A stretch of 64,000 nt of DNA from Egbenema bharatensis (GCF_048077055.1 NZ_CP182236.1:620001-684000); one strand, 5' to 3'. Positions 38,533-48,155 are shown, counted from the first letter of the stretch. The notes: generated by a model from the letters alone, not told the origin. Made by a program: numbers and translations.

Positions 38533-41500
38533 CTATCGTCGTCTGGACGGGGGGTTCACCGATCGCGGTTTCGCTGGCACGGATTGCATGGCGGGTTGCT
38601 TTTTGCCGGAGAGCTTGCCGACCAGATCATGCAACAGCAGATAGAAGCAGGGAATAATAAACAGCGTCAACAACGTTGCCAGAGACAAGCCGGAGAATAC
38701 CACAATCCCCAATGGTTGCAGGAATTCTCCCCCCTCTCCCAGTCCTAACGCCAGGGGAAACATTCCTAATACAGTCGTAATCGTCGTCATCAAAATCGGG
38801 CGCAGTCGCTGGGGGGCTGCCTCCAAAATAGCCGTCCGCCGATCGACCCGATCCCGCTCTCGAATCTGATTCGCCAGTTCCACCATAATGATGGCGTTGT
38901 TCACTACAATTCCCACCAGCAGCACCGCCCCCACAATCACCGTCGCGCCGATCGCCGTTTGGGTGATGAACAATCCCCAGATCCCACCCGCCAGTGCCAG
39001 GGGCAGAGTGAACATAATCACCAATGGATCGATAAGAGAGTTGTACTGTACCGCCATCACAACAAACACCAGGAAAGCCGCGAGTCCGCCCAGAATCGGC
39101 AAGGCCGACTGAATCTCTCGGTTGCTTTCTGCCGCCGCACTGGGCAGCCGACTTACCCCCTGGGGCAGATCCACCTCCTGCAAAATTTGATCCACTTCCG
39201 CCAGCGCATCCCCCAGACTGGCTCCCTCATTCAAGCTGCCTGCAATCAGGTAAACCTGTCGTTGATTAATTCGCTGAATTTGCCCTGGAGCTTCCCCTTC
39301 TTCCACCCTGGCCACATTACCCAGCCGCACCAGTTGGTTGTTTTGCGTAAACAGCGGCAGATCCTCCAACTGCGACGGCCGACGAATCGCCTCTCGATCG
39401 AGCTGCACCCGAATGTCTACCAACCGATTTCCCCGCTGAAGTTGCGTCGGGACAGAACCACTCAGCGCCGTTTGCAGCACATTCCCCACATCCTGAATCG
39501 TCAGATCCAGATCCGCAGCGCGCTCCCGATCGAGGCGAATTTGCAGTTCCGGTTGACGGCGATCGGCATCGGGCCGAAAACTGGTGAGGGTCGCCTGCTG
39601 TTCCAGGGTTCGCAAAGCCTGCTGCCCTGCCTGCTCCAGGGTTTCGGCATCATCCCCTTGCAGCACCACGTCTACCTCCGCCCGCACCGGAGAATTATTC
39701 AACACCAGACCCCGCACTTCCCCTGGACTCATCCGAATCCGAATGTCTACCAAGTTGAGGCGATCGAATTCTCGATTCACCCGCGAGATGTAGGCATCCA
39801 CATCTGTTCCCGGTTCCAGGGTAATCGTGCTGGAACTGCGGAGGGCATTTTCGCTGGTGTTGGCTCCAAACAGAAAACCACCCGCCGTGGTAAACACATA
39901 CTCAGTTTCAGGTTGCGCCAGGAGAATATCATCCACCGCATCCATCACCTGCCGGTTGGTTTCCAGGGGCGTTCCGGGGGGGAACTGGGCCACCAGCCGC
40001 GCCTGGCCAGTGCTAATCCGCGGCAGAATTTCCTGGGGAATTTGTCCTGCAACCAGAAGGCTGCTGCCTCCCAGTATTAGGAAAGTCAGCCCCAATACGA
40101 TCGCCCGACGGTGCAAAACCCGATCGAGCAATCCGGTGTAGCTCCGAGTCGCAGCCGCAAATCGCTGGTTAAACGATCGCAGCAGCCAGAACTCAGAAAG
40201 ATGGCTGGTTTTGCGAATGCCCAGAAGTCGGGAAGCCAGGGTCGGCACTACCGTCACAGCCACCAGAATCGAAGCGGCAACTGCAAAGCTAATCGTCAGC
40301 ACCAGTTCATTAAACAACAGGGCAATAAAGCCGCCAATCAGCAGGAAGGGGAGAACCGCCACCAGGTTCGTCGCCGTAGAAGCCACCAGGGCTGATTCCA
40401 CCGATTGTCCACTCCGCACCGACTGGGTGATCAACTGATTGGGGGTAAGGCGCGTCCGAGCATCTTCGCCCGGAGTCATTCCCGCATCGGCAGCGATCGT
40501 TTCCAGCATCACGATCGAGTTATCCACCACAATCCCCACACCGAGGGCCAGTCCCCCCAGGCTAAACACATTAATCGACAACCCAAACAGCCGCATCAAA
40601 ATTACCGCCATCAGGGTAGCCAGGGGAATGGCAATCACAATAATCAACGTTTGCCGCAGAGAACCCAGGAACAGCAACACTGCCAGGGCAGCCAATCCCA
40701 TACCCGTCAAGCCTGCTGTCGTCACATTAGAAATGGCGTTGCGAATAAAGACCGACTCATCCAGCGTTTCGATCAACTCCATATCTTCCGACACAACCCC
40801 TGCCTGTTGCAGTTCCGCCACTCGCTGCTTCACGTTCTCCACCACATCGATCGTGTTGGCATCGGGCTGCTTCTGCACACTGATTTTGACCGCCGGACGT
40901 TTATTCAACGAGACAAATATTCGCTGTTCCTGGGTTCCATCCGTCACCTGAGCAAAGTTCCGCAGATACACTCGCCGCGCTCCGGTTGTTATGGCATCCG
41001 TCTCACCATTTGTGCTGCCTCCGGTTCGGAAGGACAGATCTTGAATCTCGTCAACTGCTTCAAACCGACCCACCGCACGAGTCAGCGGCTCCGACAGCTC
41101 GCCAATAATCCGTCCCCCAGAAATATCCTGGTTGGCATCCTGCAACTCGCCCAGGACATCATTAATGCCAATCCCCAACGCCTGAAGCCGATTTAAATCC
41201 AGCGTCACCCGCACCTCTTCCGGCACTCCCCCCGCCACGTCGATCGCCGCGACTCCTTCCACCACAGCCAACTCACGGGCCAGTTCCTCGTCAGCAAACA
41301 CCCGTAACTCGCGGGAACTCAGACTCTGGGAAGACAGGGCCAATTCATACACAGGCGTTTGAGACGGATCAGCTTTAGAAATGCGAGGGGTTTCCAGGGA
41401 ATCGGGCAAACTGGCTCTGGCCCGGTTAAAGGCAGCCGTCGCATCCAGCAAGGCCTGATCCACATCTCCTCCCGGACGGAAGTACAAATCCACACTGACC

Positions 41501-41787
41501 TGCCCTTCACGGGTTTGGGAATAGACCTGCACCACCCCTTCCGTCGCAGAGAGCGCATCCTCCAGGGGACGGGTAATTTCATCCACCGCCACCTCCGGGG
41601 AAATTCCAGGCGAGTTCACCCGCACATTGATACGTGGGTAGGTGATCGAAGGCAGCAAATCCACCTGGAGGCTAAAAATGAAAAATACACCAATCACAAT
41701 CACTGCCAGGGTCAGCATAAGAGTGCCAATGTGCTGGCGGATAGCAGTGCCGCTGATGCTAAAGCCAGTTGGTTTGGGAGTATGCAT
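38533..41787 (-). CDS. RND efflux transporter, HAE1 family inner-membrane pump
   Basis: A 1084-residue AcrB/HAE1-type proton-driven exporter with the expected two-fold plan: 12 membrane helices and two large periplasmic loops. Visible elements include the first helix (IGTLMLTLAVIVIGVFFIFSL), LLPSITYPRINVRVNSPGISPE, the helix-4 proton-relay region GLALGVGIVVDNSIVMLET, and a second-half counterpart GGIWGLFITQTAIGATVIVGAVLLVGIVVNNAIIM. It lies 216 bp downstream of the periplasmic adaptor gene on the same strand, completing an RND-MFP pair. No outer-membrane TolC gene is present here. Substrate is unknown. Confidence 0.93.
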   Translation of the reverse strand: MHTPKPTGFSISGTAIRQHIGTLMLTLAVIVIGVFFIFSLQVDLLPSITYPRINVRVNSPGISPEVAVDEITRPLEDALSATEGVVQVYSQTREGQVSVDLYFRPGGDVDQALLDATAAFNRARASLPDSLETPRISKADPSQTPVYELALSSQSLSSRELRVFADEELARELAVVEGVAAIDVAGGVPEEVRVTLDLNRLQALGIGINDVLGELQDANQDISGGRIIGELSEPLTRAVGRFEAVDEIQDLSFRTGGSTNGETDAITTGARRVYLRNFAQVTDGTQEQRIFVSLNKRPAVKISVQKQPDANTIDVVENVKQRVAELQQAGVVSEDMELIETLDESVFIRNAISNVTTAGLTGMGLAALAVLLFLGSLRQTLIIVIAIPLATLMAVILMRLFGLSINVFSLGGLALGVGIVVDNSIVMLETIAADAGMTPGEDARTRLTPNQLITQSVRSGQSVESALVASTATNLVAVLPFLLIGGFIALLFNELVLTISFAVAASILVAVTVVPTLASRLLGIRKTSHLSEFWLLRSFNQRFAAATRSYTGLLDRVLHRRAIVLGLTFLILGGSSLLVAGQIPQEILPRISTGQARLVAQFPPGTPLETNRQVMDAVDDILLAQPETEYVFTTAGGFLFGANTSENALRSSSTITLEPGTDVDAYISRVNREFDRLNLVDIRIRMSPGEVRGLVLNNSPVRAEVDVVLQGDDAETLEQAGQQALRTLEQQATLTSFRPDADRRQPELQIRLDRERAADLDLTIQDVGNVLQTALSGSVPTQLQRGNRLVDIRVQLDREAIRRPSQLEDLPLFTQNNQLVRLGNVARVEEGEAPGQIQRINQRQVYLIAGSLNEGASLGDALAEVDQILQEVDLPQGVSRLPSAAAESNREIQSALPILGGLAAFLVFVVMAVQYNSLIDPLVIMFTLPLALAGGIWGLFITQTAIGATVIVGAVLLVGIVVNNAIIMVELANQIRERDRVDRRTAILEAAPQRLRPILMTTITTVLGMFPLALGLGEGGEFLQPLGIVVFSGLSLATLLTLFIIPCFYLLLHDLVGKLSGKKQPAMQSVPAKPRSVNPPSRRR

Positions 41788-41910
41788 GGTAACGAGTGGG
41801 TAGGTGGGTGAAAAGACGGAAAAATAGGGAGATAGGAAGATAGGGAGATAGGGAGAGACTTAGGATTTAGGAGGATGAACTGGATAATGGGCAGGTCATT
41901 CCACCTGGGG

Positions 41911-42020
41911 GACTGGGCAGCAAGATACCCACCCCACAAGAGGGAAGGCAGAAGAACAACCTCAGTCCTCACTCCTCAGTCCTCAGTCCTCAGTCCTCAG
42001 TCTTCACTCCTCACTCCTCG
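41911..42020. repeat. REP palindrome plus 8-bp TCCTCAGT-type tandem repeat
   Basis: GACTGGGCAGCAAGATACCC with ACCCCACAAG occupies 41911-41940. From about 41960 comes an imperfect run of TCCTCAGT / TCCTCACT octamers that reaches the 3' end of the adaptor gene. The array may spread the adaptor and pump genes apart without breaking the operon. Confidence 0.75.
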
Positions 42021-43383
42021 AACCCCTAGATGAATTCTCAGAGATGAAACTGAGGCGAACCGGATCACCGTCGTTCAATGCACCACTACTGCGAACGATG
42101 AATTCTTCTCCCGGATCTAAGCCGGATAAAATCTGAATTTGATTATCGGCCCGATCGCCCAGTTGCACCGATCGCGCTTCGACCGTGGGTTCTTCGGTGG
42201 ATCGATTCAGGACAAATAGGGTTGCGGTTTGGAGATCTCCAGGATCAGCAGAGTCGGCCATATCTGGATCACCAGGCGTATCCGCTGCCAGTTCGATCGC
42301 CGTTTCAGGGACGACCACCTGTTGGGCTTCCTGGGATTCAAAGCTGACCCGCGCCAGCAAGCCACTGCCGATACGGCCCTCCAGGTTGGGAATAGTCACT
42401 TCTACAGGGATCAGGCGAGCAGTGGGATCGGCAGCGGGAGAAATTTGGGTGACTTGTCCTGGGAAAACTTGATCCGGGAAGGCATCAAGGCGCACTTCTG
42501 CCGTTTGACCCAGTTGAATGCCACTGAGTTCTAGTTCCGAAATCTGGACTTCCACCTTCACCTGACTCAGATCGCCCAATCGCAGAATTTCGCTACCCGG
42601 TTGCGCCAATTCGCCAGGTTCCAAAATGCGTTCCAAGACCGATCCCTCTACAGAAGCTCTTAACGTGGTAAAGGACTGCCGCTGCTGGGCTTGATTCACC
42701 ATCGCTTCCTGAGCCGTGATCCGCCGTTGGGCCGCTTCCACCGCCCGCTGACGATTTTGTACCTGCTGCTCCGCCGATCGCAACGCCTGCTCTGCGGTTC
42801 TAGCTGCGGTTTGGGCCAGTTCGGCATCCTGAGCTGAAATCGCCCCTTCCCCAACAAGCTGTTCCAACCGGGCTGCATCCGACTGCGCCTGCTGAAGTTC
42901 TAACCGGGCCCGCTCCACTTCCGTTTGGGCATTACTGACTTCAGCTTGCAAGCTAGCTACCTCGGACTGCCGAGCTGCAACCTCGGCATTGGCTTCCACC
43001 ACCGAAGTCATCAGCAAATTATCATCCAACTGCGCGATCACCTGCCCCTGCTGCACCCGATCGCCCACATTCACCATCACATCCAGAATTTGCCCCTCCA
43101 CCTGCGATCGGACTGATACCGATCGAGCAGGTACCGTTGTCCCAGTGTAGGAAATCACCCGCTCTAACTGGACTTCCTGGGCAGTCGCCACATCCACCGC
43201 AACCGCATCCCCTCCACGGGATTGACCCGATCGCTGTGACTGAGGCTGGGCTTCCCCCGGTGGCATCAGACGACAACCTGAGGCAAAGAGAAGTAAGCCA
43301 ACGATCCAGATTCGACTCAAGCCGATCGCAAGGCGGGGGGTAGGCAGGAATGCAGGTGAGGATTTTAACAACATGATGATCAA
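42004..43383 (-). CDS. RND periplasmic adaptor subunit (membrane fusion protein), lipoprotein
   Basis: A 459-residue membrane fusion protein linking the RND pump to an outer-membrane channel. Its N-terminal helix ends in a lipobox, LLLFASGC (Cys ~36). A lipoyl half-motif follows (VSVRSQVEGQILDVMVNVGDRVQQGQVIAQLDD). A long coiled coil rich in Gln/Ala/Glu spans ~110-225, and beta-barrel sequence follows (LEPGELAQPGSEILRLGDLSQVKVEVQISE). It is upstream of the pump gene on the same strand. Two close starts are possible (43383 or the ATG three codons later). Confidence 0.92.
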   Translation of the reverse strand: MIIMLLKSSPAFLPTPRLAIGLSRIWIVGLLLFASGCRLMPPGEAQPQSQRSGQSRGGDAVAVDVATAQEVQLERVISYTGTTVPARSVSVRSQVEGQILDVMVNVGDRVQQGQVIAQLDDNLLMTSVVEANAEVAARQSEVASLQAEVSNAQTEVERARLELQQAQSDAARLEQLVGEGAISAQDAELAQTAARTAEQALRSAEQQVQNRQRAVEAAQRRITAQEAMVNQAQQRQSFTTLRASVEGSVLERILEPGELAQPGSEILRLGDLSQVKVEVQISELELSGIQLGQTAEVRLDAFPDQVFPGQVTQISPAADPTARLIPVEVTIPNLEGRIGSGLLARVSFESQEAQQVVVPETAIELAADTPGDPDMADSADPGDLQTATLFVLNRSTEEPTVEARSVQLGDRADNQIQILSGLDPGEEFIVRSSGALNDGDPVRLSFISENSSRGSRSEE

Positions 43384-43750
43384 GATAAAGCAATCTGAGC
43401 GAGCTGAAATCCAAAGCGAAACACCCGTACCGTCTGTCTGGGAGAAGGCTCATCCTGTGCCACTACGCTACTGCAATGGCAGCGATACGGGCAAATTGAA
43501 AGAAATGTAAACATCTGTAAATTTATTGAAGCAGTAAAAAATGACTGTTGACCTAATATCAGGATGACAAATTTGTCATTTTTCTTTCACTCCTGGGGCA
43601 GAGGTGCTATGCCAACCGCAAGTCGATCGTGGGAGGTGATCCAGGAATCGACCTGACTGAAGCGGGGATTATGAACGACGATCGATGGAGTCGTAACATC
43701 ATTCGTTCAAGAAATTTAGATCAACTCACATCTTGCAGCTTTCCCAATCC

Positions 43751-43879
43751 CCCGCCCTCGAATGAATTCGGGGCTAATCGCTGAAGTCCGTTCAAACGGA
43801 CTAAAACCTTTCACCTAAAAGGCTTTCAACCTATTTCAATGGGTTTAAGTCATTAGCCCGCAATTTATTGCAGGGCGGG
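43751..43879. mobile_element. MITE-like element with 27-bp terminal inverted repeats
   Basis: The left end 43751-43777 begins CCCGCCCT...AAT.AATT and ends GGGCTAA. It is the inverted copy of the right end 43853-43879, with mismatches only at about five central positions. Each end can also fold on itself. Inside is a perfect hairpin, AGTCCGTT-CA-AACGGACT (43785-43802), and a weaker AACC/GGGTT hairpin. It is 129 bp long, non-coding, and sits alone between the adaptor gene and the leader at 44024. Confidence 0.6.
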
Positions 43880-44023
43880 TGAGATGACCCGGTGCAAGAT
43901 CTGAGTCAAGAAATAGATCAAGAAATAATGACAAAGCCCTGGGTACGCTTGTGCAATCCAGGCGTTTATTTTATGCTGAACAACACTGGTTATTTCCACC
44001 CGGAGAGAGCCAGCAAATCAGAC

Positions 44024-44229
44024 GGCTTAAGGCGAGGCCGCGCTGATTAGGGAAGCTGACACCAACCCTAACCAGCTAACCTAACTCTCTGCTCTGGGCA
44101 GAGGGCCAGGCTGTGTTGATTTTAGATCGAAAGGTCTGAATTTCACCGCCTCGCTGATGCTCACCCACCGTTAGGGGAGTCCCGCCTTAAGCTTTTCCTT
44201 CACACCATTGCATCAGCGAGGAATTAAAT
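44024..44229 (+). promoter_or_regulatory. Candidate riboswitch-like leader controlling the gene at 44230
   Basis: Closing stem: GCTTAAGGCG 44025-44034 with CGCCTTAAGC 44183-44192 (10 perfect pairs). GCGAGGC 44032-44038 pairs perfectly with GCCTCGC 44148-44154. The overlapping CCTCGCTGATGC 44149-44160 instead pairs perfectly over 12 bp with GCATCAGCGAGG 44210-44221, which contains the GAGG ribosome-binding site 8 bases before the ATG. Internal hairpins: TTAGGG/CCCTAA (44047-44071), CTCTGC/GCAGAG (44087-44103), and AGATC-GAAA-GGTCT (44124-44137) with a GNRA loop. The two states are mutually exclusive, the usual logic of translational switches. I could not match it to cobalamin, TPP, glutamine or other classes known to me. 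Confidence 0.6.
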
Positions 44230-44430
44230 ATGTCATCAGAGTTCAACGAACTGCTGCCCGTTTCGCAAGACGATCGGGTACAAGTTTGGATTATCGGAAC
44301 GCGGGATCAGGTCATCTTCACCATGAACGAGTTTTATGTGAGAAGACTGGCCAGCGATCGCGTCCAGTTCACCCCCATCATTCCCGCTCCCTTTGCAGCA
44401 GGAAAATACATGACCGTTCTCGTCCGCTAA
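44230..44430 (+). CDS. Small conserved hypothetical protein (66 aa) under leader control
   Basis: The product (MSSEFNELLPVSQDDRVQVW, then an IIGTRDQVIFTMNEFYVRRLA region, ending GKYMTVLVR) is soluble, with alternating hydrophobic residues suggesting beta strands. I recognise no named domain. A GAGG ribosome-binding site is well placed, but it is part of a 12-bp inverted repeat in the leader. The strongly structured leader suggests conditional translation. It is followed by a composite REP and the convergent AGCS gene, so it is monocistronic. Confidence 0.75.
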   Translation: MSSEFNELLPVSQDDRVQVWIIGTRDQVIFTMNEFYVRRLASDRVQFTPIIPAPFAAGKYMTVLVR

Positions 44431-44454
44431 GGAAGAATTAAATAACCTGAAATT

Positions 44455-44510
44455 CTTGTGGGGTGGGCAGCGTTTCGACTGAGCTCAAGCCGAAGTCTTG
44501 CCCGCCCAGT
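44455..44510. repeat. Composite REP with inserted TTCGACTGAGCTCAAGCCGAA module
   Basis: TTGTGGGGTGGGCA and TCTTGCCCGCCCAGT are the halves of the ordinary REP. Between them lies GCGTTTCGACTGAGCTCAAG with CCGAAG, which forms its own hairpin. The same construction recurs at 57985, 58150 and about 59310. The remaining spacer to 44665 shows nothing else. Confidence 0.7.
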
Positions 44511-44665
44511 CAACAATCGAGGGCATGAACACGGGAAAAAACGCAGAAAGGGGCAAAGCCCTTAGGGAAGATTTCAGATGACAGAAATCCTAACCCAACG
44601 CCTTACCCCCCTTGCCCTTAGAAAATTAGTTGATTCGCGGGCAGATGGCTGATTTCAGGTGATAC

Positions 44666-46269
44666 CTAATCCTCAGTTGCCACCGGAACTGCCAACCGTT
44701 GTTCATAGGTCAACATCTGACCACTCGTGAGCCGTTGCCAGTAATCCTTCAGATCCGCCGCCACTTCACCCGAAAGAATATAGCAGCCGAGCAGATTCGG
44801 GAAGGCCATACCCAGCAGCAGCAGGTCACTCAGGTCAATAATCATCGCCAGACTGGCCAGGGTGCCCAGGAAAGTGCAGATCACATAGATAATCTTGAAG
44901 ACGATCGCACTCCGTTCACCAAACAGGTACGTCCAGGCCTGAATGCCGTAGTAGCTCCAGGAAATAATCGTAGAAAAGCAAACAGACAAACGGCAATACT
45001 CAGAACCACCGGGAACCAGCCAATCACCGACGAGAAAGCATCAGCAGTCAGATCCACACCACTGCGATCGGTGTTCTGGTAAACCCCCGTCAGCACAATC
45101 ACGATCGCCGTCATATTACAAATTACGACCGTATCAATGAAGGGTTCCAGCAGGGCCACAATCCCTTCCCGCACAGGTTCATCGGTACGGGCTGCGGAAT
45201 GGGCAGTCGCAGCAGACCCTACCCCTGCCTCATTAGAGAACGTACTCCGGCGTACCCCCTGCACAATCACCCCGACAATCCCCCCCCCAACCGCCGTGGG
45301 AGAAAAGGCTTCGCTGACAATCGTGCCAATCGCTCCAGGCACCTGACCCAGATTCGTCACAATAATGAACAAACAGGCGATCGCATACAGGACGGCCATT
45401 GCCGGAACCAGTTTCTCAGCAACAGCCCCAATCCGGCGAATCCCACCAATGATCACCACAGCCGCCAGGGAAGCAATGATCAACCCAAACAACCAGGCAG
45501 GAAAATCAGGCCAGATATTAGCCACCGAAGCATAGGCCTGATTGGACTGGAACATATTCGCTCCACCCAAACTACCGCCGATCGCCAGAATACAGAATAA
45601 TACTGCCAAACCCTGTCCAGCCGGGCGCATTCCCCGTTGGGCCAATCCGCGAGTTAAGTAGTAAGCCGGGCCACCTAAAATCGTGCCATCTTCCAGCACA
45701 CGGCGATATTTCACCCCCAGCGTACATTCCACAAACTTACTCACCATGCCAAACAACCCGGCGACCGTTAGCCAGAACATCGCGCCTGGCCCACCTAAGC
45801 TGATGGCAACCGCAACCCCAGCAATGTTTCCCAGACCCACCGTTCCCGACAGGGCAGTGGCAAGGGCCTGAAAGTGAGACACCTCACCATCATCGTGGGG
45901 GTCATCGTACTTACCACGTACCACATCGATCGCATGTTTAAAACCGCGAACATTGATAAAGCCCATGCGGAACGTGAAAAAGATAGCTGCCACAAACAGC
46001 CACAGCACGATGAATGGAAAGCCAAATACATCGAAGAACAGGACGGTCGCAAGAAGGTTGACCACGGGTTCAAACAGGGCATCTATCCCCGTTGGGCCGT
46101 CTGCCTCCTGCGCAACTGCCATCGGAGCAATCAGCAACAGCAGTAAAAGCGTCAGCGGGAGGACATACCCAACCCTGGCAGGACTCACTGAAGCCTTCAA
46201 GTGCCGTAAAAGATTTCCCTTGAATACACTCGATCGATCCTTAACACGGGTTCGTTGTTGTTCCTTCAT
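44666..46269 (-). CDS. Alanine/sodium symporter family (AGCS) transporter, frameshifted
   Basis: An AGCS (AlsT/DagA-like) sodium:amino-acid symporter in the cytoplasmic membrane. Family hallmarks: FHAL/ATALSGTVGLGNIAGVAVAISLGGPGAMFWL, MVSKFVECTLGVKYR, GGPAYYLTRGL, and RRSTFSNEAGVGSAATAHSAA. It has about ten helices after a signal-like N-terminal segment ending VAQEADGP. The frame breaks at the A run 44974-44977: one extra T in the coding strand turns FAFLRLF into FAFSTIISWSYYGIQAW, joining the two frames to the stop at 44666. The start at 46269 (MKEQQRTRVKD) is preferred; the frame can extend to 46380. The product would be ~534 residues, normal to slightly long. Confidence 0.88.
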
Positions 46270-46888
46270 AAAAAGAATACTAAGTAATAGCTGCCTTGAG
46301 CTTTGCAGGTTCTGCGGTTCTTGCTCGATGTCACCGCAATCCAATATCAAACTTGATTGGACTCCGAGATAGCGGTTCATTCTCTGAATCAGAAAAAACT
46401 GCTATCTCACAATGGATAATTGCCTAATAATATCACTCAAAATCAGGTTGTTTTTTGTTAATTTAAACACCGCCAGCCAGGATTTACAGCGTAATTATCA
46501 ATTAATCGGCCTGAACTACCCAGTCAGAGATTGAAGCGCATTGCCCAGTCCCTGGAGACAGATTCTAGGATTGTCTCTCAAATGCTTTTATTAAAAAAAC
46601 CGAAATACTGAAAAGCATAAAATTGCTTTCGCTCCTATTTTTTTTTGTGAAGTGCTCCTGCGGCTGGCTATGGCATCCAGGCAAATGCAGCAGATCATTC
46701 CCCTGCCAATCTTGCCATTTGCCCCTGAGATTAGAGTGCTGTAAGCTATCTTTGATACTTTATAATTCTGCAAACCTTGAATAATCGATCGGGCTGTATC
46801 AAGATTTGCAGTTTGTTTTGGAATAATGTTGTTAAGAACCAATACACGGTGACTAGCAGATATAGTTGAAGAACTAAGGTGAATTAAA
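46270..46888. other. Divergent intergenic region, AGCS / usp
   Basis: No gene is seen. GAGACA 46555-46560 with TGTCTC 46572-46577 forms a hairpin followed by AT-rich sequence. A TATAAT at 46761-46766 fits a -10 box for the stress-protein gene, giving a ~115-base leader; no clear -35 box was found. Confidence 0.45.
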
Positions 46889-47311
46889 ATGGGGTTATTT
46901 TCAACAGAGCGAGTTCTCGTTCCATTTGATTTTTCCGACGAAGCATCCAAGGCACTGACCAACGCAGTAGAGTTTGTCGGCGATGCATCTCGTCTCTACG
47001 TTTTGCATGTTTTGCATCGGTTGGAGTCAACTGAACCCAGTATTGTCTGGCAAACCATCGATGACAATACTCGTCGCCAAAATGTAGAAAAGGCATTCAG
47101 TGAGAAGTTTGATCCGGCCCTCGGCATTCACTTCAACGTTGCGATTGGAGATCCCGGTTCAGAGATTTTGGACTTCGCCGAGAAGAATGACATTACTTTA
47201 ATTGTGATTCCCTCCCACGGTCGGACGGGTCTGGGCCGATTTTTCCTGGGTTCCGTTGCCGAACGAGTGATGCGGTATGCCCATTGCCCCGTTCTGGTTC
47301 TCCGGCGATAA
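46889..47311 (+). CDS. Universal stress protein (UspA family)
   Basis: A 140-residue single-domain USP. It starts with the strand ERVLVPFDFSDEASKAL and ends with the nucleotide-binding motif region VIPSHGRTGLGRFFLGSVAERVMRYAHCPVLVLR, which fits the ATP-binding G2xG9xG(S/T) pattern (GRTGLG...GSVAE). USPs are small cytoplasmic proteins linked to stress survival; the specific role here is unknown. It is monocistronic, with a promoter-like -10 box upstream and a terminator 41 bp after the stop. Confidence 0.95.
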   Translation: MGLFSTERVLVPFDFSDEASKALTNAVEFVGDASRLYVLHVLHRLESTEPSIVWQTIDDNTRRQNVEKAFSEKFDPALGIHFNVAIGDPGSEILDFAEKNDITLIVIPSHGRTGLGRFFLGSVAERVMRYAHCPVLVLRR

Positions 47312-47352
47312 ATTTCCGGTGATCAAATCCGCAAGATCGGTCAGGTTGCATT

Positions 47353-47380
47353 GGGTGGGGTTGCTCCCACCCTTCTTTTT
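47353..47380 (+). terminator. Rho-independent terminator of the universal stress protein gene
   Basis: GGGTGGG 47353-47359 pairs perfectly with CCCACCC 47366-47372 around a six-base loop, followed by TTCTTTTT. Nothing else is supported between 47381 and 47727. Confidence 0.85.
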
Positions 47381-47727
47381 GGGAATTCTATCCAGGAGAT
47401 GGGCAGGCGCAAAGGAGCAATTTCTAGACGATGATGCAGCCATCCAATACAGTTTGCTGCGATCGCCACCATAACAGTTTTACATAATCCAACTGTACCC
47501 ATAACAATTGAGCGGAATTGCCTCTGTTCTGTCCGGGAAATGGGTAGGAAAATTGTAGGTAGATCAAACAAGCGTAGATGCATCCCTGTCGGCCCATAGT
47601 CGTAGAACCGGGTAGGAAGACCCCCCAGTTCTATGAATCTTTTTCATGGATGACATCTAGCCAAATTTTTGAATCGCCAGACAGGCATCCCTAAACTAAA
47701 CCTATTCAGTTCGCTGTGGAGGAAACC

Positions 47728-47928
47728 ATGATTTGGTCAACTGTTCGCACTAACACCGAAAACTTTAGCCATCTAGAACCGATCGCCCACTTAAGCAATG
47801 CAGCAAAGTGGCTCTGGCGATTTAGCAATTTCTATGGTGAATATACATCCCTCCCCCCTCAAGACAGGCGAAGAATGGTGAACGAACGCATTACAGAGTC
47901 CAGGAGGCAAAGAATTTCCAGATACTAA
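47728..47928 (+). CDS. Small hypothetical protein (66 aa)
   Basis: The ATG at 47728 (MIWSTVRTNTENFSHLEPIA) follows a strong GGAGGAAACC ribosome-binding site, so it is preferred to the ATG four codons upstream. The product is basic at its C-terminus (MVNERITESRRQRISRY) and aromatic in the middle (KWLWRFSNFYGEY). No domain is recognised. It stands alone on the plus strand, with thrC starting 325 bp downstream. Confidence 0.55.
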   Translation: MIWSTVRTNTENFSHLEPIAHLSNAAKWLWRFSNFYGEYTSLPPQDRRRMVNERITESRRQRISRY

Positions 47929-48125
47929 CTCGACCGATCGCCCCTGACGCTATAAACCTTCTGTTGATATTAAAGGAAATCTGAGCGGGAAATCAATTCC
48001 TTTCAGATTACCTTAATAATTTGAAAAATTTAAAGGCTGCGGGATGATCCTGTGGCCATTTTTCCGTGGGAAATGACGGGTTGAGAAGGGTTTGACCCAT
48101 ACCCGACAAAAAAAGTCGGATATGT

Positions 48126-48155
48126 TTGACGACGTTTTGTTAACCGTGTTACTAT
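48126..48155 (+). promoter_or_regulatory. thrC: Sigma70-type promoter for thrC
   Basis: TTGACG (48126-48131) and TACTAT (48150-48155) are separated by 18 bp. Transcription would start near 48162, leaving a ~90-base leader. Just upstream, CCGAC-(A)7-GTCGG at 48103-48119 forms a small hairpin. The rest of 47929-48252 shows nothing else. Confidence 0.55.

Noticed and set aside
44024..44229. Known riboswitch class for the leader at 44024 (cobalamin, TPP, glutamine/downstream-peptide)
   Set aside because: GGGGAGTCCCGCC at 44175-44187 loosely recalls a B12 box, but the other conserved cobalamin segments are absent. TPP and glutamine consensus strings are not found.
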